This document shows positions 1 through 11,881 of a stretch of 64,000 bases of DNA, piece by piece (within the stretch, counting starts at the first letter, position 1; the number at the start of each line of letters is the position of its first letter). The notes under the pieces were generated by a model, which was given only the letters and a program-made list of their open reading frames with translations, was not told where the DNA came from and ran no database searches. The position numbers and the translations under genes are program-made. This stretch comes from Mycteria americana (taxonomy: Eukaryota > Chordata > Aves > Ciconiiformes > Ciconiidae): positions 50,003,562-50,067,561 of the forward strand of contig NC_134367.1 in NCBI RefSeq assembly GCF_035582795.1. The letters are read 5' to 3'.

Positions 1-944
1 GAGAGTTAAGGTAATAGATCACGGTTTTAGGTCTGAAAATACAAATTCTCAGAATGTAAATGAGGTGAGCTTACTCTAGGATTTTTCTATGCTCAAGACA
101 TCCTCATACAAGGAGCCAAGCTTCTGAAAGCCATTCCCAAAAGTATTTAGTCCCTAAATCTTCAGATACAAAGATGACTTTAAAAAAAAAAAAAAAAGGG
201 GGGGTTTTATGGATACCTACACAACACTCTCAGAAGACAGACGTAGAAGAAAATTCTACGCCAATTGGTTCTAGTCAGAGAACACGTCAGCCAAGCTGAT
301 ACGGGACAGTGCTGAGTGTCCCACTCACGTCGGCATCCACTTTACTGAGATTATTCACATCCCACAGCTTTACTGGTCAATGTTATTCAAGTGAGCTTCT
401 TAAAGCTTTGCTTGAGTATGTTTGTATAACTTTACAGTCATTGCAACTTTACAGTCCACCATTAATGTAGATGGATTTTGTGTCTAAAGAAAAAAAGAGA
501 ATTGGAAAAAAAAAAGGCTTTTTTTTTTTTAATCATATCTGCAGAACTTTAACTACTTTTCTATGGTCTTGGAGCACAAAAGCTGCATACAGAATTTAGA
601 CAATCAATTTCTTTGCTTTTGTGAGCTGAAGACAAACTATTAGTGCTAGCATAATTAAGTTAATTACAGTTTAAGTTACCAGTTTCCTTTTTATAATGAA
701 GTAGGAGTGAATGGAAAAGTGGATAAGAAAAGACATATTTCAATATACTTTTGGGGGCAAGTTCATTTCCATTAAACGTGTCATTAACTACAGAAATCTG
801 TCAGTCTCACTCTACACTTTATTCTAGCCAAAATTTAACGACATCTTCATTCCGCATAGGTAACAAAAATATCCATACCGTGGGAAGCACTCTACGTACG
901 CTCAACACAACAGCAGCACAGCTGTGCCATGCAATGGGAGTTTG
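1..944. other. Noncoding flank left of CpG island, probable BVES intron 1
   Basis: I see no exon or family-recognisable reading frame here. The stretch is AT-rich and holds an A16 tract followed by G7 at 182-204 and facing A and T runs around 507-530. If the minus-strand donor at 1509-1510 belongs to BVES, this is the start of its first intron. That assignment is inferred from orientation and synteny only. Confidence 0.4.
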
Positions 945-1114
945 TTAACCGCACTCGAGCTCGCTCTCGCTGCGACTGCATCGCGCACAGATGCCCTGCA
1001 GCCCGAGCGGAGGGACGCAACCCCAGCCGTCACCCTGCAGCCCCGCTTTTCTCCCACGCCTCCGAAGCTTCATTTTAGCCCACAACGTGCGAACACCAAA
1101 CCCATCGTTTATAC

Positions 1115-1141
1115 AAAAAAAAAAAAAAAAAAAAAAAAAAA
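1115..1141. repeat. A27 homopolymer inside CpG island A
   Basis: A run of 27 adenines interrupts an otherwise GC-rich island. It could be the tail of an old retroposed fragment or simple slippage. No retroposon body is recognisable beside it. Confidence 0.9.
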
Positions 1142-1510
1142 TCAAGCAACCCGTCCCTTTCCCCCTGTTCCCAGGGCGCCCGTCGGGGCTGCGACCGGGG
1201 CGGGCGGGACCGCGCCCGGCAGCGGCGCCCGCAGCGAGGCACTGCGAGCCCCCGCACGGGGACGCCGAGCGCAGGGCCGGGGCCGCGCTGCCGCCGGCGG
1301 CAGGGCAGGTCCAGCACGGAGCCCGGCGCCCACCCCTCCTGCCGCCGCTCCCGGCCCCGGGGGCAGAGGGACCCGACGACGCTGCCGCCCGCAGCCAGCC
1401 GGGAGCACCCGCCGCCCAGGTAAACCGCCCCTCCGGCCGCTCGCTCCCTCCCTGCCCGCCGGCCTCCCCGCCCGGTGCCGCCGGCGCAGGGCGGCGGGAG
1501 CGCCCCTTAC

Positions 1511-1607
1511 CTGCCCCGTGCCCCTGCCCGCGCCCTCGGAAAAGTTTCCCGCCCGCCCGGACGGGACGGGGACGGGCTCAGGCTGCCGCTCCCGGCCCCG
1601 CGTCCCA
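1511..1607 (-). other. Candidate noncoding exon 1 (3' part), probably BVES
   Basis: Read on the minus strand the sequence ends in GGGGCAG followed by GTAAGG, a near-ideal splice donor with GT at 1510-1509. No start codon in good context precedes it, so it would be 5' UTR. The 5' end is not defined by sequence. I place it near 1607 because an A/T element lies about 30 bp further upstream. The same donor occurs in copy B at 27626-27625. Assignment to BVES is by orientation and synteny. Confidence 0.5.
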
Positions 1608-1633
1608 CCGCGGGCACCGAGCCGCCGCTGTGA

Positions 1634-1643
1634 CTAAAATAGG
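1634..1643 (-). promoter_or_regulatory. CArG/MEF2-like A/T element, copy A
   Basis: The minus strand reads CCTATTTTAG, one base from the SRF CArG consensus CC(A/T)6GG and one base short of the MEF2 consensus CTA(A/T)4TAG. It is the only A/T-rich stretch in the GC-rich block and is preserved exactly at 27759-27768. It could alternatively act as a weak TATA-like element for a start near 1607. SRF and MEF2 drive striated-muscle genes, which fits Popeye-family expression, but binding is inferred. Confidence 0.45.
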
Positions 1644-1778
1644 CAGAAGCCGGCGGGAGGCTGCGGGCGGCGCCAGCTCCGGGGCCGGCACCGAGCGGCC
1701 GCAGCGCGCAGGCGCCTCCCGCCGGCCCCGGGGGGCTGCGGGCGGCGGGGCCGCGGGGAACGGCGGGGCGAGGCGCGG

Positions 1779-1792
1779 CCGCCAGGGGGCGG
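1779..1792 (+). promoter_or_regulatory. CTCF-like motif
   Basis: The sequence CCGCCAGGGGGCGG differs from the CTCF core CCASYAGRKGGCRS at one position (third base G instead of A). It lies just upstream of the presumed minus-strand promoter and beside the GC-box array. It is not present in the equivalent position beside copy B. Confidence 0.4.
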
Positions 1793-1822
1793 GGCGGGGC
1801 GCGGGGCGGGGCGGGGCGGGGC
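1785..1822 (+). promoter_or_regulatory. GC-box array and G-quadruplex-prone GGGGC repeats
   Basis: Seven runs of four or more G are separated by single C or CGC. This gives overlapping Sp1/KLF sites (GGGGCGGGG) and strong G-quadruplex potential on the plus strand. For a minus-strand transcript this is upstream and on the template strand. Copy B has no equivalent array. Confidence 0.7.
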
Positions 1823-1920
1823 GCGTGAGGGGCCGGGGTTTGGGGCTGCCCCGTTCTCCCCGTTTGGCTGCGGGCATCGCCTCCGTTCCCCGCCAGCCTG
1901 AAGCCTGCGGATGCTGAGTA

Positions 1921-4306
1921 GGGCCCAGCTTCGGCATCTAAGGCAGGTGGGGTGAATGGCCCCAGAGAGGCGCCGCCCGTCGCGGGGGAGTGAACCCAGG
2001 TCTTGGGCAACGTGCCTCGCTCGTGGGTGGTTAAAATTAGAAGAGCCGAATTCCCCCCTAAACGCGTGGCAAGCAGTATTTCCCCTATATGGTGAGTCAA
2101 GGAGCCACGATAGCCTTCATAAAACCGCTCTTCTCAACTTGGCACCTGCTGTGGTTGCTTGGTCACGAGCATAATGTCTAAGAAATGTCGTTGAGTTTGC
2201 TCGTGTGGCAGCGTGACAGCTCCCAGAAATGCCTGCTTCCAAAGCGGGCCGCTTGTGTCCCTGTGCGGCGGCAGATCACTCCACCGAAGTCCTCTCCAGC
2301 CCTCTCCTGCACCGCCAGTCTCGCGGAACGGGCAAAGTAGCCACCAAGCCTGCCCTCATCTGCGGGATGTCGACGTGTATCATCCAGCGATGAAAGGCAT
2401 TGCAGATACAGCCTGTGGGCATCCCAGCCCAGTCATAAATGAGGACTGCAAAGGCAGAAAATCTCTTTCAGTTCCTTCTGATGAGCTAGCTACAAAGCGT
2501 GTGCCTGGGGGGGGGGGTCAGCAGCTGAGAGCATATGGTCAGCATTATACTTAAATATTTTTGGAAAGAAGAATACAGAATCCTGAATCATTTTTGAAGT
2601 AACTGTTTATACACATACACATCAACATGTGTCCAGGAGGCTCCAGCTTTGTTATGGTTGTTCTTGCCTTTACATCTTGGAGAAGAGATCTGGATCTTTC
2701 CAGTGATGTGTGCCATGTGAATAGGGTTTTTATGAATCCTGCTGCATGGTATAAGACCTGATTTTCCAGACTATATTATGACTTTACTATGAAGGACTTG
2801 ATTTGGGACTGTTTCCTCTGACTGGCCACTTATTCTTATGGATGTATTCACTCTTTCCTGAGATATGCAGAGTAAGCGAGCTGGAAAAAGGGTAGGAAAA
2901 GCGAGTCAGGATAGCATGGCCACAGGAATGGTCATGAGAGATAGCATCTAGCATGTGTTTGAGATTGATAATATTCAGCTATGCTTGCTGGAGCAAAGCC
3001 AAGTAGCTTCCAAAAGCAGCACAAAGCAGCCTGTCAGAGGGCTCCTATACAAATCTAGACTGACATGTAAGCATTTTCTAGCACGCTGCTGAATGCTATG
3101 CATTGGAGAAACACAGTTTGCTGTACTAGTTGTGTCTTCTATAGAGTCTTTGTACTTGTTACCCTCCAGGTCTTCTCTGTTTTTGTGGGGAGCCTTGGTG
3201 ATAAACGGTATCTGCTTAGCCCCATGCAGAAAATCCTAGTTAGGAAAGCTTGGCAATGAACTAATAATAGTTGCAGTCATATGAAGGTGTAAAACTTTGT
3301 CCTGATTGCAGCCGGTCTCTTGGGATCTTTATATTTCAGTATATTCGTGATTAAATGTCATTTCCCCTGCACAGCAGAGCGGTGAGAACCAAGGCTGTGT
3401 GGGTAACGTAGATAGTGGTATCTTCTGCAGCTGTCAGCAGAAAAAGAGAAATGAGGGAGGACCTGAGAGCTGCCCCTATCTCCCGGCCCTCCAGGAGGAC
3501 CATAAGCAGATGAAGAGCTCTGATGGGTCTGATGGGCTCTAGTCTTGTGCTGTGGGGTGCACCCACGCATAGAAGAAAAACCTTCCTTTCTCTAATAGAA
3601 TGACTGGCATCAATTTTATATAGATAATAGCACATAGTCCTATGCAGATATTAATGGCCATAATTTTACATAACCTTTAGTTACATACATAATATTAGAT
3701 AACATAGATAACATTATCTATAGTTATACAGCTAACATAAACATTCTCTAAGTAGAATGTATTAAGTACAGTTTATTCTCTTAAACCAAGGTCTCATGTA
3801 CTGTAGGAGAATGGGCTGGTTTAATTAAATCAGTTTGATGTCCTACTGATGTAGGACATGTAAAGACTTAAAAAGTTGGGTTAACCTCCTATCTATGTCA
3901 ATAAAGCACAAGTTCATTGAAGTCTGCTAATATAAATAAAAACTGTTTGCGTCTACATTGATGAGGAGTTGGCTTCAAATAGCCAGATCAATTTTTAGAG
4001 ATTTGTGTTGAATTGATGCATTTTGTTAGCAGAGACAGGTCTAATGGTATTACAGCTGTTCATTGATGCAGGCTTTCTCTCTGTCGTGTTTCTCTCTCTT
4101 GCTATTAAAGTCTCGATAGCTTAAGTACTTTCTCCAATTATTTAGTTATTCTCCACAGTAATGGTCCGCCGTAGAAAATGTCACATGGATGCTGCAAATC
4201 GCTCGGTCTTGTTCCTTATCTCCATTGACCTGCTTCGTGATCTTCGACAGTGTACCCTACCCTCTTGGTGCCTGGCTGTTCTTTTGTATTACAGGGGAAA
4301 TAAGGC
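1921..4306. other. Intergenic, no gene seen
   Basis: No exon, RNA gene or recognisable repeat was found. A G11 run lies at 2507-2517. Short open frames lack any family resemblance and splice context. It probably forms part of the POPDC3-BVES intergenic spacer. Confidence 0.6.
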
Positions 4307-4369
4307 CTGCTGACGATGCGGGGAGATGTCGCTCATCTCCCTGCTGACGATGCGGGGAGATGTCGCTCA
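4307..4369. repeat. 34-bp tandem duplication
   Basis: A 29-bp sequence beginning CTGCTGACGATGCGGGGAGA occurs at 4307-4335 and again, identically, at 4341-4369, separated by TCTCC. The period is 34 bp. The perfect identity suggests a recent local tandem duplication. Confidence 0.95.
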
Positions 4370-7300
4370 GCGGAGGTCGGACGGGAGTTCAGAAGCATAG
4401 CTGAGACCAGAGCCTCCCTCGCCTGCTGCTCAGTTCAGCCTCGCTGGGCATTGAAAGACTTGATTAAGCAGATGATAAAGTAACTTTCTGTAAAACTGCA
4501 AGCGCTCTGCCTCTTCCAAATGAGAGCCCGATTCCGCAGCCTTTTTTAGGCAAAGTTTTCACTAAAGGGAACAAATGCTTTGTATTCGGGATCCCAGATG
4601 TGCCAGGCTGACAGGGCTATTTTCAGACAATGGTGAGATCTATGAAATGTTTCCATTTATAGTTTCAGGAAGCGTATTCAGCATCTACAGGCTAAAAGAT
4701 GTCTGCTCTAAACTAACCTTTTAAACTCCCTCTATAGACAATGCAAGGGGGCTCTTTTAGAAAGTAATTAATCCTGTGTGTGTTTGACAACTGTCTGGAG
4801 TGGGATGAAATACGCTGCCATGGTTCAGAAGTGCCACATTTCACTGAGACAAATCCCATCCCAGATGCTGAAATTATGTGCCATATAACTGAAAAATTAC
4901 ACGTATTTTCCTCAGAAAAAAAATATTTGGGTTTTACCTGAAAGCATCCTTGAGAATTACGTTTTATTAGAAGGAAGTTTGTATGGAAGAGATTGTGAAT
5001 GACAAATACTCTCAGCTCTTTAATATTCCGGAGGTTTATTTAAGAGGATTGTGGGCATTCTGGTGCATTTTTACCTCAGACCCTCTGACGGCCACTTTCT
5101 GATGTAGCGCAATATAGTCTGGCAATTTTTCCCATGCCACTTCTGCAGGGAGGGTGTCTCCTGTTTATACAAGAAAGGCTATCTATTTGTGAACCTCCTT
5201 TGGATTGGACATATAAAACATTGTATCCCAGGGCTTTCAAGTGTCTGACTGATAGTGTAGTAATTGGTTGTTGCAAACTTGGAGCCAGGAGCCAACTTTC
5301 TTCTTAAATGAACTGTCAAAGTATCCAAGTTTTAACAGATGCACTGGTTGTCGTAGATATGCAAAGGGTGCGCAATCCTGAGGTGTAAGGGCAGAGTAAA
5401 ATTGTTTGCTATTAAAGTTATCTAAACTGTGCACAGTAAACAATTTATTCAATCACACTTAGCAATTATCCCTGTTCCTGAATTATGCGTGAGCCGTCTC
5501 CTGCTGACAATTTAATTTGTATGTTCATTATTTGAAATTGCTCGGCGAACAATTTCTATGAATACATGCAAGCCTACGAGCCGCTCGCAAGTGCGTTTCC
5601 TGAGACTGCTGCTGGAAAGGCCTGCCCCGCTTGCTCTTGCTCTACCTTAATCACATGGTTCCCAAAAAAAAAAAGGAGAGCTGCTATAAACCCGATTGAA
5701 TTTCCTAAGGTCAGGGTCACAGCGCAGCTGTCACTGCCCTGCCGGGGCAGCTCGCTAACGGCGGCGGGGAGTAACGCGGAGCCTCCCTCCAAGGGGTCTG
5801 CTCGTTTCTGGAAATAGAGGAGTGCCGGGGACGGGTTTTGACCACATCGCTCGTCCAGGACTCAAGCTGCTATCGACATGTTGCTCTTGGTTAACTTGGT
5901 TAATGGGAAGACGAGTAATAAAGCAGCGCTTTGGCATTGCATCTGTCCCCGCGCTGGGTGACAGCCCATTAGGGGTCCCCGCTCCAGCGGATTTGGCAGC
6001 GCTGGTTGAACTGGCTGTGATTTCTCTCTTCCCTTTTTGGACAACTTCCATGCACAAAGAAAGTTCACGCTGATCATGCAAAGATGTCTCTGCTGATCCT
6101 GAAGTAAATCCATCTCAACCACAGCTCACGATGTTTTCTCTGCGGAGATCTTTGTGAATTTATGTGAGCCTACGTGACTGTCTGTATAAACAAAAGGAAT
6201 TGCAAATATTGTCAGGGTATAAATGTATGTGTGCTTTTGGGTGTTGGTACAATGGCAATTAATGTTTTGTTGCAGTATTAGTCCTTTTTAGCTGTGCATT
6301 TTAATATTAATCAGTGGCTGTTTTTGAGAAGCGAAGGCTAGGCTTGAATCTCCAGGACTTTGCCTATTAGCATCATTAAAAACTACCATTTTCTAGGAAT
6401 TTTTTAAATTATTGATAAGGATTTAGAATTTTATTTCAAGATAAAAAAGGAACTAAATAACAACTGTTTAACATATCCAGAAGGACAGACAGAACTAAAA
6501 AAAAAAAATATCAAAAAATCTAACTTAAAAACTTAAGGAAGGAGGACAAAGAGGAAGTGGGGGGAGGCAGAAGATGAGTCTACCGGATTATTTAAACAAG
6601 CGACAGAGAAAGCATGTAGGATTTGAGAGTGAAAATAGTCCACACTGAGGGGGAAGAAAAGGTAAATAGATTAGCTCAGAAGAACTGTGAATGGGCATGT
6701 GGTAGCTTTTTTAAAGTTAATTTTTTCTTTCCAAAAAAGACACAGAGAGAAGAGAGCAACAGTGGGGAGAAAATGGATAATCCCATGAAGGAACATACTG
6801 GGGAAGAAAGTAAGCCAAAATAAATGCTGGGAACAAAGTTCAAGAGCAAAAAGCAAACCAGGAATGCACAAGTTTGATCCAAATGCACAGAAATGGGTTT
6901 ATGTAGCCCAAGTATCAAGCAGGAGCATTTTATGCACTTGATCAGACTAGCAGTCCTAAACAAGAGTCTCTGAAATGCTCCTCGTTTTGAGCATAACCCT
7001 CAAGGAGATAATAAGCACCCAATTTCTGGATTAGCTGCCTCCTCTACCATTTCAGAGGAGTCAGCATCAAACCATCGCTAAGGAGCGTCTGGTCCGCATT
7101 TACTGTCCGCCCCAACTATGCTGCTTCCTACATCCACATACTGGACTTCAGCTGTGCATACTGTAAATGACTATCAAAATGTGTGCAGAGTTATATTATA
7201 CCTCGACTGCTTCTTGCTACTGTTTGAGTGATCTGTGAGAGTGAAGACAAACACAGAATTAAAAGAAAAAAATTCCTCTAAGTTCAATGAATAAATAAGA

Positions 7301-10300
7301 CCAGTCCTCTGAAGAATGTTTATTTTACTTCTTTGTTCAGTAAAGAAAAAAGCAACAAACAAAACTGTCATACAGGGTTAAAAACAGGGATACAGACCAC
7401 AATAAATATACAGATAATATATATATGATTATTGCTTTTGCATGTAGGATTAGCTTAAGTACATATACCGCTGTATAAAGCAGTTTCAGAACTAAAATGG
7501 CAATGACTATGGTAAAGGGAAAAGCACTAATAATTTGTAAAACCAAACCCAGTATGAAAATGTTTTATGTTCCATATCTGATTTCAGAATATCAGTATTT
7601 ATTGTATTTTGTCCTACTAATAATTACTTCTTAGTTCTTTAAAATTTGAACATATATACTGAAAGGACACCATGTTTTTGAAAAGCTATAACCAAACAAG
7701 AAAATGGAGACCCAGTAAAAAGCAGAGTGCGGTGCTGTATGACTGGTTTTTAAGAAGTACTCCCATTCACCTCACTAGGGAGATCTGCTTAAAAAGGTCA
7801 TCTGAGAGGACCCGACCTTGCTGTAAATGAAAACAGGACAGTTTTGCTTCATATTCAAAATATTTTATCTAAGCTAAATCTCTTAGTAAAATAGAATATC
7901 TCCTACAACTGGATTCACTAAAAACTTTAAGGATTTTAACACGAATGAGTTAAATGAACAAAGCGCAGTAAGGCTTTCTAGCTATTTTATGGTAACTGCT
8001 GATATTCATCCTTGTGTATCCTAGCAGATGTGAACTGGCTTGCGTCACTTTTGTTACGGGATAAGTTATTTTGCATTTACCCCAGTGTAAGAGAAGGCAT
8101 ACGGGAAGATACAGGGTCATACCTAATGTGTTTTAAACCAATCCCATCGCTTACCTGCCGGTATCCCACCCTTGTAGCCACGTCCTACAGTTGGCCCCTG
8201 GAAGTCCAAACCCAGCGTTGGGTATTTAGATGGTCCTGTATGCTTCTTAGGAGTCAGTAAAACCTACACACAGGAAACACCAGAGAGAGATGTGTGCCTC
8301 ACCTCCACCGAGCCCTGGCTCCGGCAGGCCACCAGCTACTGGGGGTCATCCAGCCAGAACCCCTGCCGGGGGACAGGGACCCGCTCACCTCCTTTCACCG
8401 AGCTGAGATGCTTTAACGCTCGCCTATGACCTGTGGTCGCTACCGAAGGTGATGGCGCTGCCCACTTCCTTACAATGACATAGTTAGAGCATTTATCCAT
8501 GAAATGGGATTTTTGGCTTCAGTGTCTTTCTCAGCCTAAGGTAGCTTACTCTCAGAAAATTATTATATTCCCCAGGCTTTAGACAAGTTTGGGTGGAGGG
8601 TTACCAGTGGATACAATGAAAACTATGAGATTCACTGCTAAAATAATTATTTTCCACCATTTTATTGCAGTTGTTTATTTATATGACTTTAGTGTCCAAG
8701 TTATTAATCATCTGTCTTTTATCATCATTTATCTTCAAAACCCCACTGAGGTAGGGAAATAGTCCTGTCCCCACAATACACCACAGATCCCTTAAATTAG
8801 GAGCTGTGGTGGAACTGACGACCGAGTAAAATTGCCTGGGAATCCACAGCAGAAGAATGACTGCTACAAAATCCTTCTGCTCCCACAAGCTTTTGGGAAT
8901 GTCCCATCTTTTTCCCGGTCCATGACAACGTTTAACAACATTTGTGGCTTGCAGAGTGATGACTGGGGTCCAAACCCTCTGCTGGCAGAGCCACCTGCAA
9001 AGCTACCCTCTAGAAGGGCTTTGCCAGCCGTGGTTTGGGACACGACCCCGAATCCTGGGGCTCGCACACGACGTGCTTGCGCTGCCTTTCTCCTACACGC
9101 TCCTACTGATGAAGCTCCACCTACACGGTTTGATTCATCGGGATGAGGTGGCTTGATTTACGTGCTAAGTTCAGTTAACTCTTTTCATTCACACAGAAAT
9201 AGAACTAGCGTAAGCAGAAACTGCAGACACACAAAAATCTACAAGAAAGGAAAGTTAACGTGAATTAGACAAACAGAAAAAAAATGGGTGCTTTCCCTTG
9301 GGAGCCCTGAACCTATTACATTTTTTATGCATATTAATGTAATCAAAGCAAGTATTTTCAGGAGGGATTAACAAATCAGCTTAATGAGGCATTTATTTTG
9401 TTGTACTGTAAAAAATATCTGTTATACAGTAACACTGGGGCAGAAGAATACGTATCTGATTATTACAGGAATAGAAAGAAAAATATTTAATCTGTTAATG
9501 TCTGAATTCAGCAAATAGATATGAATTTTTTCCTTTTCTATTTAAATAGTTTTCTTCTATCTAAATAGCTACGGATTTGTTTCATTTTTAACACATGGTT
9601 TGTAAAACCTGTTTATATGAGCAGTACAACATTGTATTTTAATTTTTCATGTATATTGAGCCCAAATATGTCTTATATTTACCATCTACAATAATGAAAT
9701 CTGTAGAGCACTTCCTTGCTGGAAATGTAACATCAACATATGATTTAATTACTGCAAGCATGTACCTTTTTTGTGGTGTGGCAAAAGCTACACAACTTCA
9801 TCCAAGCATGTATTCAGCTTTCCCAGCGGAGGTCATATATCTATACATATAGTTTGCCATCATTCTTTCCATTACAAAATTTACTTTGATCACTATCACA
9901 TTTGCTGGTTTGTTGCAGGGCAATTAATTCTTGAAAATTTAGGACCGAGATGGCCCTCCTCAGTCACCAAGTCCCGTCTCTATTTTCATAGGCAACCACA
10001 TAAAATAATCTTTTTCATTAAGCACTTACAATTTGCCTTCCATAGCATTATTAGTTATAACAGTACATTGGGATACATTCTCTCTGGTTATTCTGTAGGT
10101 TTGAGTGGAGTTGCATGATGGATTAAAAACATTGCTTAGAATCTGTCACCTGTACTTACACTACTACTAGTTAAGAAAATACTACCTCATGAAAGAATTG
10201 CAGGGTCAGTCCCATGTCCTTAACTAGGCAAGACTTGCTTTGAAGCTCTCACAATACATTGCTGCATCCAATAAATTAATTTGCCACAAGCCCAAATTAA

Positions 10301-10823
10301 AATGAACCTCTCCTAGATAAAACCAGTTAGAAGTTGAATGCTCTCTTTTTTTTTTTTTTTCCCCTCTTTGGACTGTCCTAGGCCATGTATTTTTTTAGCT
10401 TGTACAGTAAATTTGAACCCTTCTGCAGGTTGTAAGGGCGATTCCAGCATCATGCTCACAATTATAAAAATTCTGGAGGATCAACTGATGCTGATGAATG
10501 AGCAAATCATCACATGCACCAGATTCTGCCACTCGTACCTATAACAGTATACAAACGTAGACATAACCCCATAGAAGATTATGGAACTGTTAAAAATGTA
10601 AAATGTGAGTAAAGGGGAATCACTGCAGATCAAGAAAAGGATTCCTTGATAGTGTCCTCAATTCACAAAGCAGCATGGACTCAGGTACCCGTTTACTTAA
10701 ACCAATTATGAAGGAGCCTGGCCACCTCACTCATAATTATTCCTGAGTAATAGCACAGGCATAAATTGGATGATGCTCAAGTCAGAGCTTCATCTAGCTC
10801 CAAATGTTTACTAACCTATAAAT
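4370..10823. other. Intergenic, no gene seen
   Basis: I find no coding exon or RNA gene. A moderately GC-rich patch at about 5580-5990 interrupts AT-rich sequence. An AT-rich tract at about 9290-9440 contains POU/homeobox-like motifs such as TTATGCATATTAATG and could be a conserved noncoding element, but that needs alignment to other birds. The rest shows no structure that I can interpret. Confidence 0.55.
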
Positions 10824-11191
10824 AATCATAGAATGGTTTGGGTTGGAAGGGACCTTTGAAGGTCATCTAGTCCAACACCCTGCAACGATCAGGGACATCT
10901 TCAACTAGAGCAGGTTGCTCAGAGCCCCATCCAGCCTGACCTTGAATGTTTCCAGGGATGGGGCATCTACCACCTCTCTGGGCCACCCTCATCGTAAATA
11001 ATTTCTTCCTTATATGTGGTCTGAATCTACCGTCTTTTAGTTTAAAACCATTACCCCTTGTCCTATGGCAAGAGGCCCTGCTAAAAAGTTTGTCCCCATC
11101 TTTCTTATAGGCCCCCTTTAAGTACTGAAAGGCTGCAATAAGGTGTCCCTGGAGCCTTCTCTTCTCCAGGCGGAACAACCCCAACTCTCTA
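10824..11191 (-). mobile_element. CR1 LINE, 5'-truncated 3' fragment
   Basis: The plus strand starts with AATCATAGAATGGTTTGGGT and continues through the familiar avian CR1 3' consensus to the segment CAGGCGGAACAACCCCAAC. The CR1 3' end (ATTCTATGATT) therefore points left, so the element is on the minus strand and truncated at its 5' end. About 368 bp remain. It is the best-preserved repeat in the window and supports an avian origin. CR1 copies move by target-primed reverse transcription and usually lack clear target-site duplications; none is evident here. Confidence 0.95.
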
Positions 11192-11881
11192 ATGATATCA
11201 CAAAAGCTTGTATTATTTCACTGACATCAGTCTGAGTACGTCTTTACTTAGGTAGATCATACAGCTCTCCCAAAACATTGGTTTATGAGTCACATACCAG
11301 AGCATATTTTACAGAACATTTTAGAAGTGCTGTCAAGGTTAAAAAAAACAGAGGTGGAGAGGGCTTGCTGTCTCACTTCCAGTCCTTTTGTATGTACTGA
11401 TATTATTGTAGATATATATGCCCTGAATTTTACAGCTGAAATGTTCTGCTAGTCATGACTCAAACAGATGCTGGAAAACTGGAAACAATTTTTAAAGAGT
11501 GATTCAAAGCCCAAAAAGCACAGTAGCAAAAGCTGAACAAGATTAGCTAAGAGTGTGTTCGGATATTGACTCAGACATGTCCTAGTACAGATTTCTGATA
11601 GTAAATGATGCCAGCAGAGAAAAGCGTTGCAGAGGATTGTGGTTGGAAACCAGGCTGAAACCAAGGCATGCACCAGTCACAAAGAAGAAAAAATTACCAA
11701 AGCATGTAATGAAGCACCCATCGCTCCAGAGCAGGTATCTTTCTAAGCATTATGCTATAGTTTAAATAGAATATATAAGCTTGATACAGAAATTGGGTAG
11801 GCAAGACTCCTTGGTCTTATTCTGAAGGTGAAGATGATCATACTAGTTTATTAAATGCTGACCCTATTTAAGTTAAGGCAA
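11192..11881. other. Intergenic, no gene seen
   Basis: AT-rich sequence between the CR1 copy and the hairpin. Nothing recognisable. Confidence 0.55.

Larger units (their letters stand above)
1501..1751 (-). repeat. Promoter/first-exon duplicated block, copy A
   Basis: This 251-bp segment matches 27617-27876 in the same orientation. Positions 1608-1751 are identical to 27733-27876 over 144 bp. The remaining 107 bp (1501-1607) differ by six substitutions and a 9-bp gap. Similarity stops abruptly at both ends. The block runs from the minus-strand splice donor through the presumed transcription start into the proximal promoter. Confidence 0.95.
945..1920. promoter_or_regulatory. CpG island A, probable BVES promoter
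   Basis: The stretch is very GC-rich and dense in CpG, in contrast to the AT-rich sequence on both sides. It contains GC boxes (GGGGCGGGG type) at 1785-1822, an A/T-rich CArG/MEF2-like element at 1634-1643, and a minus-strand splice donor at 1509-1510. The right-to-left orientation points to a gene whose coding exons lie beyond position 1. In vertebrate genomes the gene downstream of POPDC3 in this orientation is BVES (POPDC1), a cAMP-binding membrane protein of heart and skeletal muscle. No BVES coding exon is visible, so the name is an inference. Long open frames on both strands here reflect the lack of stop codons in GC-rich DNA. Confidence 0.7.

Noticed and set aside
1507-2100. 197-codon minus-strand and overlapping plus-strand frames in CpG island A
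   Set aside because: Same low-complexity composition on both strands. Part of it duplicates the copy B artefact, and no protein family is recognisable.
10867-11184. 105-codon minus-strand frame with SRLEKRR-like residues
   Set aside because: Lies within the CR1 3' fragment and is not a host gene.
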